From NCBI GenBank assembly GCA_965209015.1, contig OZ242367.1, positions 2,356,001 through 2,420,000 on the forward strand: a DNA stretch of 64,000 nt, in the 5' to 3' direction. The DNA comes from Bin80 sp965209015 (GTDB lineage Bacteria; Bacteroidota; Rhodothermia; Rhodothermales; Bin80). Position numbers and translations under genes: made by a program. The notes beneath the pieces were generated by a model, which was given only the letters and a program-made list of their open reading frames with translations, did no database searches and was not told the DNA's origin. This document shows positions 26,745 to 36,575 of this stretch, in pieces (the first letter of the stretch is position 1; each line of letters begins with the position of its first letter).

Positions 26745-28994
26745 ATGAGTGGCAGTGACGAACGACATTTGGGTCGTTTCGGAGCGACTGTACTTGGCGT
26801 GGGCGCGATCGTTGGGGGTGGAATTCTTGCACTTGCTGGGGTTGCTTTTGCCACTGCCGGTTCGGCTGCGATCATTGCGTTTATACTCAATGGCGGCATT
26901 GCATTGCTTACGGTGGTCAGCTTCGTGCAACTCGCCTCCCGCTACCCTGAGTCTGGCGGTACGTATGCCTATGCGAAGCGGGTCGTCTCAATTGAGGTTG
27001 CATTCATTGTGGGGTGGGTCGTCTGGTTTGCCTCCATCGTTGCCGGCGTACTCTACGCGCTCGGCTTCGCTGTTTTCACAGTTGAAGGTGCAATCCGACT
27101 ATTTCCAGCTTTTATGGGACAGTGGAGTTGGGTCGGAGACGGACGAGGAGAACTCCTTCTGGCCCTCACAGCTATTGGGGTGTATTCGTGGATTCTTGTG
27201 GGACGTTCGGCAGGAGGTGGCGCTGCCGCCACAATTGGTAAGGTGATCGTATTTTTGCTACTCATTGGCGGAGGGGTATGGGCATGGTTAAGTGGTAGTC
27301 CCGCAGAGGCCATCGGACGCCTGCAACCATTTGCACCAAGTGGTGGATTAGGAATCATGCAAGCAATGGGCTATACCTTCATTGCTCTCCAGGGATTCGA
27401 TCTGATTGCTGCCGTGGGAGGTGAGGTGAAGAATCCAAAACGGACCCTACCATTTGCAATGTATGCTTCTCTGGGCATTACACTTGTGATCTATTTACCG
27501 CTTCTGATCCTCATTGCGACCGTGGGGGCTCCACCCGAGGGGATTTTTGCGGCAGCACAAGATAATCCTGAGGGGCTGGTTGCTGAGGCCGTAGACCGAT
27601 ACTTGGGAACCTCGGGGTATTGGCTCGTGATTGGTGCAGGCATTCTATCAATGCTATCCGCCCTACATGCCAACTTGTATGGTGCCTCTCGTGTAGCATT
27701 TTCTATGGCCCGTGACCGTACGCTTCCACGTCAGATTGGACAAATCCGTGGACGGACGGGAACACCTGCAATTGCAATCATTGCGACAGGTGTAATGATG
27801 GTCCTTATTGTGCTTGCAGTGGACAACGTTGCGGCAGCTGGTGCCGCTGCGAGCCTGATCTTTCTTGTTTCATTTGCTATGGTACATTGCACTGCGATCC
27901 TTACTCTTCGACGCTCTGGAAAAGTTCGCCTTCCTCTGCTACCGACTCTAGGAGTAATTTTCTGTCTGGGCCTTGCCCTATTTCAAGCCGTCGTCGTGCC
28001 TGAAGCAGGTCGTGTTGCAGCTCTCTGGATGGGTATCGGCATAGTCCTCTACCTCATGGCACTTGCACCCGGTGCAAGAGTAGCCGATGCGAGCGCCGAG
28101 GCCAGCGATCCAGAGTTGGCTACATCGAGGGGGCGTAACCCACTAGTTCTTGCCCCGATTGCAAACCCGGCAAGTGCCGCAAGCCTATCCAACGTAGCTG
28201 CGACCGTGTGTACACCGAATGCGGGAAAAGTGGTTCTGCTTTCAGTTCTGCGCCCAGATCAATTTCCCAATGATGCAATCATCCGAGATGCAAAAGATAT
28301 TTTGGCCGAGTCAGCTGGTCAGAATCTTGGTATCGCAGCGAGTCCAGAAACGCTGTTTACTGTTGCATCCGACGTATGGGGGGAAATTGCTCGCGTAGCA
28401 AATGAGCATGGCTGTGAAACTGTGCTCGTTGGTCTTCCTCGTATTGAGAAACCGGGAGTAGAAGTCCGACTGGAAGGACTGATCTCAGCCATTGATGCTG
28501 ACATCGTCATTGTACGCGCTCCTCCACGTTGGCGCGTCTCCGAGGCGACACGCATTCTCGTCCCTGTCCGGGGGCAACGAGTGCATAGTCCTCTGCGAGC
28601 ACGTTTGATCGCCAGCCTATCTCGAACATCTCCACCAGACTTAACATTCGTACAGGCATTGCCCTCTATTACAAAACCAGAAGTCCGTCTGCGACATCAG
28701 AAAATAATCCAGCGTCTCGCCCGGGATGAAGCGGCGGGACCCTATCAGGTAGAAATCAATTTGGTGGATGATCCAGTTGATAATATTGTCTCCAAGGCAT
28801 CCATGAGTGATCTTGTTGTGATGGGGATGGAAAGCCGCCGCCAGCACAAGCCTTCCATCGGCCCCTTTGCTCTGGAGGTCGCACGAAGGACATCGGTGCC
28901 CCTGATTCTCCTCGGATGTCGCTATTATGCCGCCTCCTTCACCGCACGAGGGTTCGTCCAAGCTGTCTCCGCAATCCAGAAACCCGTGGGTTGA
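26745..28994 (+). CDS. APC-superfamily amino-acid permease with C-terminal universal-stress (Usp) domains
   Basis: A 749-residue membrane protein. Residues about 1-445 form a twelve-helix APC permease: GATVLGVGAIVGGGILALAG is the helix 1 substrate-binding break, and SRYPESGGTYAYAKR and FIALQGFDLIAAVGGEVKNP are family hallmarks. After the last helix come two cytoplasmic Usp-like domains: about 465-600 (NPLVLAPIANPASAASL, VLLSVLRPDQ, CETVLVGLPR) and about 605-730 (TRILVPVRGQRVHSPLRARL, MSDLVVMGMESRRQHKPS, FALEVARRTSVPLIL). Such fusions are known; the Usp part probably senses nucleotide or energy state. Substrate cannot be told from sequence. It is divergent from the PKS operon and by eye richer in GC than its neighbours. 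Confidence 0.88.
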   Translation: MSGSDERHLGRFGATVLGVGAIVGGGILALAGVAFATAGSAAIIAFILNGGIALLTVVSFVQLASRYPESGGTYAYAKRVVSIEVAFIVGWVVWFASIVAGVLYALGFAVFTVEGAIRLFPAFMGQWSWVGDGRGELLLALTAIGVYSWILVGRSAGGGAAATIGKVIVFLLLIGGGVWAWLSGSPAEAIGRLQPFAPSGGLGIMQAMGYTFIALQGFDLIAAVGGEVKNPKRTLPFAMYASLGITLVIYLPLLILIATVGAPPEGIFAAAQDNPEGLVAEAVDRYLGTSGYWLVIGAGILSMLSALHANLYGASRVAFSMARDRTLPRQIGQIRGRTGTPAIAIIATGVMMVLIVLAVDNVAAAGAAASLIFLVSFAMVHCTAILTLRRSGKVRLPLLPTLGVIFCLGLALFQAVVVPEAGRVAALWMGIGIVLYLMALAPGARVADASAEASDPELATSRGRNPLVLAPIANPASAASLSNVAATVCTPNAGKVVLLSVLRPDQFPNDAIIRDAKDILAESAGQNLGIAASPETLFTVASDVWGEIARVANEHGCETVLVGLPRIEKPGVEVRLEGLISAIDADIVIVRAPPRWRVSEATRILVPVRGQRVHSPLRARLIASLSRTSPPDLTFVQALPSITKPEVRLRHQKIIQRLARDEAAGPYQVEINLVDDPVDNIVSKASMSDLVVMGMESRRQHKPSIGPFALEVARRTSVPLILLGCRYYAASFTARGFVQAVSAIQKPVG

Positions 28995-29318
28995 ATCCAA
29001 GCTGATCATGGTTAGCATTCAGTTCAAATTCAGAACTGGATATCCTTCGTATAATTTACTCTCATCAGGCAGCTGTGAAAGACATGTATCACGGAAGAAC
29101 TGAGAATTGTCTCGGATTTGTATTGTCGCCAATTTATCATCACTGTCTGTCAATCCCCTCCCCCCCAAGAGTACATCAGGTTTATTAGATTTCTTAGCTT
29201 GAACCTCTGCAACCACAGACTGCACGACTCCTCATCAACGATCAGAATCGTAGAATGAAAGAATTTTGATGGATCAAGAGGGTGTTCATGTTCATTTCAT
29301 AAGTAAATTTGGAGCGTA
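28995..29318. other. 324 bp gap between permease and mtaB
   Basis: No recognisable gene. A 68-codon minus-strand frame starting GTG at 29225 (29019-29225) matches no family I know. No hairpin followed by a T tract is visible downstream of the permease. Confidence 0.5.
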
Positions 29319-30617
29319 ATGGGACGCGTATCATTTCATACTCTCGGTTGCAAACTCAACTTTGCTGAGACCAGTAGTCTTAGACGTCAATTTGAGTCTC
29401 ATGGTTTTGAAACGGTAGGCCCGAGAGAAGCCTGCGATGTTTCTGTCATCAATACCTGCTCCGTCACTGCCGAAGCGGATCGAAAGTGCAGACAAATCAT
29501 CCGCCGCGCTCGTAAACTGAACCCTGACGCATTCATCTTGGTGACTGGTTGTTATGCTCAGCTACGACCGAATGAAGTTGCCGCTATTGAAGGAGTCAGT
29601 GCGGTCTTAGGGAATGCAGAAAAAACACATATTTTTGACTTACTGGCTGACTTCTCTCCAACAACATCCACTCATGTGAATGTTTCTTGCACTGGGGATA
29701 CCACATCTTTTGACCCGGCAATATTGTCGGATGACCGAACGCGTGCGTTCTTAAAGATACAGGATGGGTGCGACTATTCATGCGCCTTTTGTACGATTCC
29801 CATGGCCCGGGGCAAGAGTCGCTCTGCCCCACCAGATCAGATTGTTGATCAGGCACAAGAGTTAGCAAAGCGTGGTGTGAAAGAAATTGTTCTGACAGGT
29901 GTCAACATAGGACTTTACGGTAAGGGGAGCAGGGATAATTCAAGGGATGTGCACCTACTCCAGCTGCTGCAGATGCTTACTCAAATAGATGGAATCCTGC
30001 GTTATCGAATTTCCTCTATTGAACCGAATCTGCTCACAAACGAAATTATTGATTTTGTCGCAGATACTCCGTCTATGGTACCCCACTTTCATATTCCTCT
30101 ACAGAGCGGGAATAACCAAGTTCTGGGAGCAATGCGACGTCGCTACCGCAGAGAGCTGTACCAGAGTCGATTAGAGTATATTCACAAGCGAATGCCAGAT
30201 GCTGGCATCGGGGCTGATGTGATTGTTGGTTATCCAGCGGAAACAGCAGAGTGTTTTGCGGAGACACATACTTTTCTGGCAAATTTGCCAGTCACTTATC
30301 TGCATGTATTCACTTACTCTGAGCGTCCAGAAACCGTTGCGGTGAGTCACTCTCATAGGTACAGAAGCCTCTCACCTGCCGAACGTAAAGCACGCAATCA
30401 AGCCCTTCAGGATCTCTCCAGGCGTAAACAGACTATCTTTCGCGAACGGCTGAAAGGTCAGGTTCGTCCTGTACTCTGGGAACATAACGTCCGATCTAGT
30501 TGGATGCAAGGCTATACAGATAACTATATTCGCGTTTCAAGAGAGTTTGACCATCAGCTTGTTGGCCAGATTGAAAACGTAAGATTAGGGGCCGACCCTA
30601 TCTCTTTCGTCTCATGA
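29319..30617 (+). CDS. mtaB: tRNA (N6-threonylcarbamoyladenosine(37)-C2)-methylthiotransferase MtaB
   Basis: Radical SAM enzyme that adds a methylthio group to t6A37 of tRNAs reading ANN codons. The 432-residue protein has the N-terminal methylthiotransferase domain with conserved cysteines in TLGCKLNFAE, INTCSVTAEAD and VTGCYAQL (auxiliary cluster), then the radical SAM CxxxCxxC in DGCDYSCAFCTI (Cys151, Cys155, Cys158) and GVNIGLYG. HIPLQSGNNQVLGAMRRRY follows, and a C-terminal TRAM-like segment ends the protein. The TLGCKLN start and GVNIG motif are typical of MtaB rather than MiaB or RimO. Its end overlaps the convergent aminopeptidase gene by 6 bp. Confidence 0.93.
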   Translation: MGRVSFHTLGCKLNFAETSSLRRQFESHGFETVGPREACDVSVINTCSVTAEADRKCRQIIRRARKLNPDAFILVTGCYAQLRPNEVAAIEGVSAVLGNAEKTHIFDLLADFSPTTSTHVNVSCTGDTTSFDPAILSDDRTRAFLKIQDGCDYSCAFCTIPMARGKSRSAPPDQIVDQAQELAKRGVKEIVLTGVNIGLYGKGSRDNSRDVHLLQLLQMLTQIDGILRYRISSIEPNLLTNEIIDFVADTPSMVPHFHIPLQSGNNQVLGAMRRRYRRELYQSRLEYIHKRMPDAGIGADVIVGYPAETAECFAETHTFLANLPVTYLHVFTYSERPETVAVSHSHRYRSLSPAERKARNQALQDLSRRKQTIFRERLKGQVRPVLWEHNVRSSWMQGYTDNYIRVSREFDHQLVGQIENVRLGADPISFVS

Positions 30618-32006
30618 CGAACCAGAGCAGACAGATTCGATCTCTTGGATGGCCTTTGGGATTGGAGGGCCTAAAATTCTGCATCCATCTGGAGTCACCA
30701 CAATATTTTCTTCAATTCGTACCCCGCCGAAATTTCTCCAAGCTGACAATGCTTCATAATTGATGAATGTTTCGTAACGCTTTTCGCTCCACCATTGATC
30801 AATCAGTGGTCCGATAAAATAACATCCAGGCTCAACCGTCAGTACAAACCTTGGTGCCGGGGCTCGACCAAACCGTAGAGACCGTAGACCAAACTGCTGA
30901 CTCCTTTGTACATGATCATCGTACCCAACTAAATCCTCTCCAAGGTTTTCCATGTCATGCACATCAAGTCCCATCATGTGCCCCAACCCGTGCGGAAAAA
31001 AAAGTGCATGAGCGCCCAAAGCCACCGACTCTTCAATATCTCCCCGCATCAGCCCAATCTGCTGAAGGTGATCCGTCAGGGTACGCGCAGCAATTTGATG
31101 TGTATCCTGAAATGGGCGCCCTGGTTGGATGCTTGATAGTGCATCGGTCAACGAATTCAGAACCGATTGATAAATCTCTCGCTGACGAGTTAAGAAGGTA
31201 CCTTTAACGGGATAGGTTCGGGTAATATCACTGGCATAACCTCTGGGAGTTGCCGCCCCGGTATCTTGTACCACAAGATCATCAGACTCAAGGCGGCGAT
31301 GATAGTGATGGTTGTGCAATACTTGCCCCTCTTTGGTTAGGATACAAGGATACGCGAGGCGCCCGCCTCCACTGATCGCTATTCCCTCTACCAGCCCCGC
31401 AATCTGACGCTCATATTTTCCTGGCTCAACAGATTGCATGGCTGCTACATACATATCCTTTGTTATCTCCAGTGCTGCTTCAATTTCTTCAAGTTCTCGG
31501 TCCTCTTTGATAGAACGCTGGACGATAATGGCACGCGCGAGTGCTTCCGAGTGATCACGCATGCTCTGCCCAGAACGTAATTCTAATAGACCTTCTAAAC
31601 GCTGGCCTATCTCTGACCGGTACGGGGGTAAATAGTGTATCTCACGCTTTTGAGAGTTTGCACGTGATAGAACTGAGGGCAGTTTAGACAATTCGCATGT
31701 ATGATCCACACCTGAAAGCTCTCCCAACTCAACCAAATCTGGCTGTGGACCAGACCAAATGATATCGTCAATCGTAAGTTTATCTCCAAAGAGTGTCGTC
31801 CGATGATTCTCTACATCTATGATCATAAAAAGTCTGGGTCTACTCAGCCCCGAATAGTAGAGGAACGTGCTATCTTGTCTGAATGGGTACGTATTATCGA
31901 TATAATTCATTGGGCTCTCATCATGCCCAGGCAAGAGCACGATTCCACATTTTAGGGACTTCACCAACTGATCGCGACGTGCGCGAAATATATCAGCATC
32001 AAACAT
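30612..32006 (-). CDS. pepP: Aminopeptidase P family protein (Xaa-Pro aminopeptidase)
   Basis: Cytoplasmic di-metal peptidase predicted to remove N-terminal residues before proline. The 464 residues comprise the AMP_N domain (1-140; DNTYPFRQDSTFLYYSGLSR) and the creatinase/pita-bread domain. Metal ligands are visible: Asp in VQDTGAATPRGYASD, second Asp in SDITRTYPV, His in GLGHMMGLDVHD, Glu in TVEPGCYF and Glu in VRIEENIVV. Full length for the family. ATG at 32006. It converges on mtaB (6 bp overlap) and is divergent from the FKBP gene. Confidence 0.9.
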   Translation of the reverse strand: MFDADIFRARRDQLVKSLKCGIVLLPGHDESPMNYIDNTYPFRQDSTFLYYSGLSRPRLFMIIDVENHRTTLFGDKLTIDDIIWSGPQPDLVELGELSGVDHTCELSKLPSVLSRANSQKREIHYLPPYRSEIGQRLEGLLELRSGQSMRDHSEALARAIIVQRSIKEDRELEEIEAALEITKDMYVAAMQSVEPGKYERQIAGLVEGIAISGGGRLAYPCILTKEGQVLHNHHYHRRLESDDLVVQDTGAATPRGYASDITRTYPVKGTFLTRQREIYQSVLNSLTDALSSIQPGRPFQDTHQIAARTLTDHLQQIGLMRGDIEESVALGAHALFFPHGLGHMMGLDVHDMENLGEDLVGYDDHVQRSQQFGLRSLRFGRAPAPRFVLTVEPGCYFIGPLIDQWWSEKRYETFINYEALSAWRNFGGVRIEENIVVTPDGCRILGPPIPKAIQEIESVCSGSS

Positions 32007-32108
32007 GAATATCTGCGGTTAGAGGGGGCTTCTCCGCACGCTAAATGTGCGGTACATGTCGAAACAATTTAACACTTTTCTTGTAAGGATACTGTTTACT
32101 ACTTGAGC

Positions 32109-32573
32109 ATGCTCCGACAATTTTTCATACTGACCATGGTAGTTTTGCTCTGTGCTTCCTGTCTTACCCCATCTGAGGAGCCTATCCCCCCTGATCCAGA
32201 TAAAATTCCGGTACCACGTACAGTTACAGAAGAAGGTTATGTTGATCTTGGTGAAGGATTAAAGTACCATGACTTTAAGGTGGGAACCGGCGATCCTGTC
32301 ACAGATGGAGATATTCTGAGTGTGCACTATCACGGCTGGCTAACAGATAGTACCCTCTTTGATTCATCCTATCCCCGAGAAGAGCCTTTCCTATTCCGAT
32401 TAGGGATTGGTACTGTGATTCCAGGTTGGGAGCGCGGAATTGTGGGAATGCGATTAGATGGAGAACGTCAACTGATTATACCTTCTAGTCTCGCATATGG
32501 TAGCCAAGGACGAGGTCAGATTCCTCCGAATGCTACCCTCATCTTTGAGGTCGTACTGGTCTCGGTCAACTAA
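32109..32573 (+). CDS. FKBP-type peptidyl-prolyl isomerase, predicted lipoprotein
   Basis: A 154-residue exported protein with lipoprotein signal MLRQFFILTMVVLLCASC; I use the ATG at 32109 rather than the TTG two codons upstream. After a proline-rich linker the FKBP domain (about 50-154) shows KVGTGDPVTDGDILSVHYHG, DSSYPREEPFLFRLG, VIPGWERGIVGM, GERQLIIPSSLAYG and NATLIFEVVLVSV, all standard active-site segments. It should help fold proteins in the periplasm or at the outer membrane. Its 3' end overlaps the convergent kinase-peptidase-aminotransferase gene by 8 bp. Confidence 0.92.
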   Translation: MLRQFFILTMVVLLCASCLTPSEEPIPPDPDKIPVPRTVTEEGYVDLGEGLKYHDFKVGTGDPVTDGDILSVHYHGWLTDSTLFDSSYPREEPFLFRLGIGTVIPGWERGIVGMRLDGERQLIIPSSLAYGSQGRGQIPPNATLIFEVVLVSVN

Positions 32574-35500
32574 CCCTTGCACCATCTTCCCGAAGTATAG
32601 AATCCAACACTTCGCTAAGTCGGATCGCATTGGGCTCATTAAACACCAGTGGAGGCTTAATCTTAAGAACGTTGTGAAGTGGTCCATCAGTTGAAATGAG
32701 AACTCCCAGATCTCGTAGACGATTGGTAATATAGTCCGCTTCCTGATCCGCAGGCTCTAATGTTACAGGATCCCGAATCAGTTCGACTCCTAAAAACAAT
32801 CCTTGGCCTCGCACATCTCCAATGATTGGATACTCATTTTTCAGTGTCGTCAGGGATTGTTTGAGTAAGTTGCCGGTGACGAGTGCATTTTCTTGCAATT
32901 TTTCCGATTCAATCACATCCAACACTGCCATACCCACAATACATGAAACGGGGTTTCCACCGAAAGTACTGAAGAATTCCATCCCGTTATCAAAGGACTG
33001 AGCGATCTCTGGACGTGTGACCACACCTGCTAAGGGGTGTCCGTTTCCCATTGGTTTACCCAGAACAACAATATCTGGGATTACCTGCTGTGCCTCAAAT
33101 CCCCAGAAGTTACCCCCTATACGTCCAAACCCGACCTGCACTTCATCGGCGATACAAACTCCCCCCACAGCACGTACATAATCATATACGCTCGGCAGAT
33201 ATCCCGGAGGTAATTCAATCTGTCCTCCACAACCTATCAGCGATTCACAGATAAACGCTGCGACTTCCTCAGAGGCCGAATCTACGATTGCCTTCAGTTC
33301 GCTGGCATACTGGTGTCCCGCGTCGTCCCCACGATAGGCCCCCCGATATACATCAGGAACAGGAGCTTGGTGAACATGGGCAGGTGCACCGGTACCACCC
33401 GGACCATTAAATTTATATGGACTGATGGAGATCAACGAACTCAGATGGCCATGATACGCTCCATCCAATACCACCACATCATTACGTCCGGTATGTGCAA
33501 ACGCCAGACGTAACGCCAGATCATTCGCCTCACTCCCCGAATTTACGAAATAACATACGCTCAGCGGATCTGGCATCGTCGCGGTTAGTCGCTCAGCATA
33601 ATCTACAAGGGTTTGGTGCAGATAGCGTGTATTGGTATTCAAAACCCGCATCTGCCGAATGGCAGCGGCATTTACTTTCGGGTGACTATGCCCCACATGA
33701 GGCACATTATTGACGGCATCCAAAAATTCACGTCCAGTCTCATCAAATAGATACTGACGGTATCCCCGTACAATATGTAAAGGGGTTCGATAGGAGAGTG
33801 TGAGATTCCCACCGATACATTCTTTGCGCCGTGAACGAATTTTATCTGTGGAGGGCTGCGGAGCAGGAAGACAGGTATCTCGAATTTCGAGAATAAGATT
33901 GGGATCTGGGCAGATGGACAGCCACACATCCCGCTGGCTTGCCGGTGCGACCCCCCAGAATGAACCTGATTGATCCAATAGATCGGCAATTACCTGAAAA
34001 TGCAAATGCGGAATCCATCCACCATTTTCTTCAGGTGTTCCCAGACATGCAAACGGCTCTCCTCTATCTATTTCTTTTCCCAATTGAAGACTACTGATTG
34101 AATCTTGACTGAGATGGCCATACAGAGTATAAAACCTCTCTCCCTCAATCTGATGCTCCAAAATTATCAGTCCCCCAAAATCCATGGGATTCCGACTAAA
34201 TGCGAGGGCATGTACGCGTCCCGAGGCAGGAGCATAGATACGGGTTCCGGCCTCTTTGAACAAATCAATCCCTAAGTGAATCGTCCGCGTCTCATCAAAT
34301 TCATTATTGGGGGACCGATAATGTTTTGCCGTGTAGACGATCCGAGGCTCATTGTATCTTCCAATCCCGATCGCTGCTTCCGCCCGCCGAATTCTTCTAA
34401 ACCACGCCTTGGAGGCGCTCTCTGGATCGGGTTGCTGATCTGGAACCCCAACCAAAGGACTACTGACACTCAGATCCAGCACCAAAGGATCTAAGGTGCG
34501 CAGATCGGGCTGCATGATTGGTGCAAATCTATGGTCTTGAAGCTGTTTGACCAAGCGCTTGTTCTCGGGGTAAGGTTCCATCTTACATGCGGCCCTCCAC
34601 CGATATTCTGCCAATGACGCGGACTCCGAAGACAGATGCATGAGCAAATTCCATGCACCCTGCTCAGACACACGAATATATTCATTCTCGGGCTCAAGCG
34701 TCCCCCGATAAGCCGAAACTAGAACGCTACTACATATGCGGGCAAGAATTAATCCATACAATACAGAGACTTCAGATTCTTCCAATGGATGGACTTGATG
34801 ATATCCACGAATGAGCTCTGCCGCAGCCGCGACTGGATCGGGCTTTCCCATCATCACATAGGTCGCGGCAATTGCTAATTCAACCACCGTAGCAGTATGA
34901 AGCGTATCTCCAAAATCAATTAATCCACAAACACTGGTTTTATAGCCTGTACCGTGAACGATCACGTTGTGATCATTCGCATCATGATGGATTACGCTTT
35001 TCCGCAACCCATTCACTCTGGGGAGGATTTCGTTCTCAAAGACGTCTAGTGCGCTGGAGACCAGTTCTCGTTTCTTGATATTTGGGATATAGTTCAAATA
35101 CTCAACAAACTGCGAAGCCTTGCGGATATCCCAGATATAACTGCGATGTGCGAACGGATGTGAGAACCCTTTAAGAGCTTGATTCAGCGAGCCGAGAAAA
35201 TATCCAAAATCTTGCAGAAGTGAACCAAATACAGGATTTACACTGGTAAGTGTCCGTCCCTTGAGCCATGTAACCATCCATATCTGATGATTCTCGCCTC
35301 TTGTATCCGGAGCAATAGCTTTCTGACCTCCATCCAGAGTTAGAACGGCTGCCGGAAACTTTTGCCTCAGATTAGTTTTTTGGAGATATGACAGGATCGC
35401 CAGTTGAAGATCTACATCGCTCTGCTCCGCAGCCGCATTCGAAATTTTCAAAACGAACGAATCGGTATGCGTATCAATTCGAAAATTTTGATCTGTATGA

Positions 35501-35598
35501 CTGGGGAGTTCCGTAACGCGACCCTGTTGACCGAAATGCGTTACTGCGAGCGACTGAGCTTCATTCACCGAAAAGGTGGGTGCAATATGTTCTATCAT
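32566..35598 (-). CDS. Triple fusion: APH-type kinase - M23 peptidase - class III aminotransferase/phospholyase
   Basis: A 1010-residue protein from the ATG at 35598 (a TTG at 35622 would overlap the aldolase gene). Residues about 10-300 are an aminoglycoside-phosphotransferase/hydroxylysine-kinase-like domain with HHDANDHNV (catalytic Asp206) and LIDFGD. Residues about 410-560 are an M23/LytM domain with HLGIDLF (His441, Asp445), YTLYGHLS and PHLHFQV, so all zinc ligands are present. Residues about 595-1010 are a class III PLP enzyme: FVNSGSEANDLALR, DEVQVGFGRIG and VLGKPMGNG with Lys848. This fusion is known in bacteria. Its vertebrate relatives are separate: a hydroxylysine kinase and phospholyases acting on phosphoethanolamine or phosphohydroxylysine. 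A kinase-then-lyase route for an amino alcohol is therefore likely; the role of the M23 part is unclear. It lies 10 bp after the aldolase gene. Confidence 0.9.
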   Translation of the reverse strand: MIEHIAPTFSVNEAQSLAVTHFGQQGRVTELPSHTDQNFRIDTHTDSFVLKISNAAAEQSDVDLQLAILSYLQKTNLRQKFPAAVLTLDGGQKAIAPDTRGENHQIWMVTWLKGRTLTSVNPVFGSLLQDFGYFLGSLNQALKGFSHPFAHRSYIWDIRKASQFVEYLNYIPNIKKRELVSSALDVFENEILPRVNGLRKSVIHHDANDHNVIVHGTGYKTSVCGLIDFGDTLHTATVVELAIAATYVMMGKPDPVAAAAELIRGYHQVHPLEESEVSVLYGLILARICSSVLVSAYRGTLEPENEYIRVSEQGAWNLLMHLSSESASLAEYRWRAACKMEPYPENKRLVKQLQDHRFAPIMQPDLRTLDPLVLDLSVSSPLVGVPDQQPDPESASKAWFRRIRRAEAAIGIGRYNEPRIVYTAKHYRSPNNEFDETRTIHLGIDLFKEAGTRIYAPASGRVHALAFSRNPMDFGGLIILEHQIEGERFYTLYGHLSQDSISSLQLGKEIDRGEPFACLGTPEENGGWIPHLHFQVIADLLDQSGSFWGVAPASQRDVWLSICPDPNLILEIRDTCLPAPQPSTDKIRSRRKECIGGNLTLSYRTPLHIVRGYRQYLFDETGREFLDAVNNVPHVGHSHPKVNAAAIRQMRVLNTNTRYLHQTLVDYAERLTATMPDPLSVCYFVNSGSEANDLALRLAFAHTGRNDVVVLDGAYHGHLSSLISISPYKFNGPGGTGAPAHVHQAPVPDVYRGAYRGDDAGHQYASELKAIVDSASEEVAAFICESLIGCGGQIELPPGYLPSVYDYVRAVGGVCIADEVQVGFGRIGGNFWGFEAQQVIPDIVVLGKPMGNGHPLAGVVTRPEIAQSFDNGMEFFSTFGGNPVSCIVGMAVLDVIESEKLQENALVTGNLLKQSLTTLKNEYPIIGDVRGQGLFLGVELIRDPVTLEPADQEADYITNRLRDLGVLISTDGPLHNVLKIKPPLVFNEPNAIRLSEVLDSILREDGARVS

Positions 35599-35608
35599 GT
35601 GCAATCGC

Positions 35609-36526
35609 TCAGCCCATTTCAAGTAGGGCCTGATTGGATACTGAATTGTACAAATCTACACATCTCCGTGCCTCTGAACAAGATAAAGGTGTAAGTGGAG
35701 GTCTAAGATTTATCCAACCATCCCATCCAGTCAAGTTCCGCATCAGCACTTTCAGAGCAGGAACCATGGGCCATCGTTCCACCGTCTTTCGAATCCGATA
35801 GAGGAGGTCTTGAAGTAGATCAGCCTGCGGGGAGTCCCAATTGGTTAATAATTCTGCCGCCAGTTGAGATGTCAGATTGGTCGTTGCACTGATACATCCT
35901 GCTCCCCCAGCCCTCAGAGTATTCAACAGGAATTGTTCACTTCCCGCAAACACTTGGAGGTCAGGAAATTCTTGAATCATCGCTAAAATATTCTCCCAAT
36001 CTCCGCTTGAATCTTTGAATCCTGCAATGATTTGGGGATAGGCAATCATCATCCGTTCTACTAGTGCAGGAGTAATGGGAGTCGCACTCATCTTCGGAAA
36101 GTGATATAAATAAATTCTGACTTTACTACTATCCAGTTGTTGTAAAAGACGATCATAATAGGCATAGAGCCCATCATCGCTAACGTTCTTGTAGTAGAAT
36201 GGAGGCAGAACCAAGATGCGAGAGATCCCAATCCTCAGGGCATGCCTTGTTAGATCTAATGTATCTGTCAGTGCACAGCATCCGGTTCCAACGATCAATT
36301 GGTCTGGATCTATACCCTCATACAGGACTGCCTCAAGAGCAAGTTTTCTCTCAGATATGCTGAAGCTATTTGCTTCCCCCGTCGTTCCCATGAGGACAAC
36401 TCCTGAAGCATCCCTCTTCAATAGCCATTGTACATGGCGGCATAAACCATTATAGTCAATATTTAGATTTAAATCTAATGGCGTTAGGCTGGCCGTAAAA
36501 ACAGACCTTTGTTGTGCTTTTGACAT
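35609..36526 (-). CDS. DapA/NanA-superfamily aldolase (dihydrodipicolinate synthase family)
   Basis: Class I aldolase family enzyme, 305 residues from the ATG at 36526. The track to a TTG at 36601 would overlap galK and adds residues unlike the family. GVVLMGTTGEANSFS is the pyruvate carboxylate-binding motif, YLYHFP holds the conserved tyrosine, and AGFKDSSGDW contains the Schiff-base lysine; GAGCISATTNL completes the barrel signature. The family covers dihydrodipicolinate synthase, N-acetylneuraminate lyase and sugar-acid aldolases. The context (galK upstream, an amino-alcohol kinase/phospholyase fusion downstream) favours a catabolic aldolase over lysine synthesis, but the substrate is open. 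It is 49 bp after galK. Confidence 0.85.
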   Translation of the reverse strand: MSKAQQRSVFTASLTPLDLNLNIDYNGLCRHVQWLLKRDASGVVLMGTTGEANSFSISERKLALEAVLYEGIDPDQLIVGTGCCALTDTLDLTRHALRIGISRILVLPPFYYKNVSDDGLYAYYDRLLQQLDSSKVRIYLYHFPKMSATPITPALVERMMIAYPQIIAGFKDSSGDWENILAMIQEFPDLQVFAGSEQFLLNTLRAGGAGCISATTNLTSQLAAELLTNWDSPQADLLQDLLYRIRKTVERWPMVPALKVLMRNLTGWDGWINLRPPLTPLSCSEARRCVDLYNSVSNQALLEMG

Positions 36527-36575
36527 GGTAATCTTCGTACCTAACCCAAGTGAATTCTTTTCATTCCATACTGCA

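Noticed and set aside
29019..29225. 68-codon minus-strand frame after the permease
   Set aside because: No family resemblance, GTG start directly after a stop, and no neighbour to support it.
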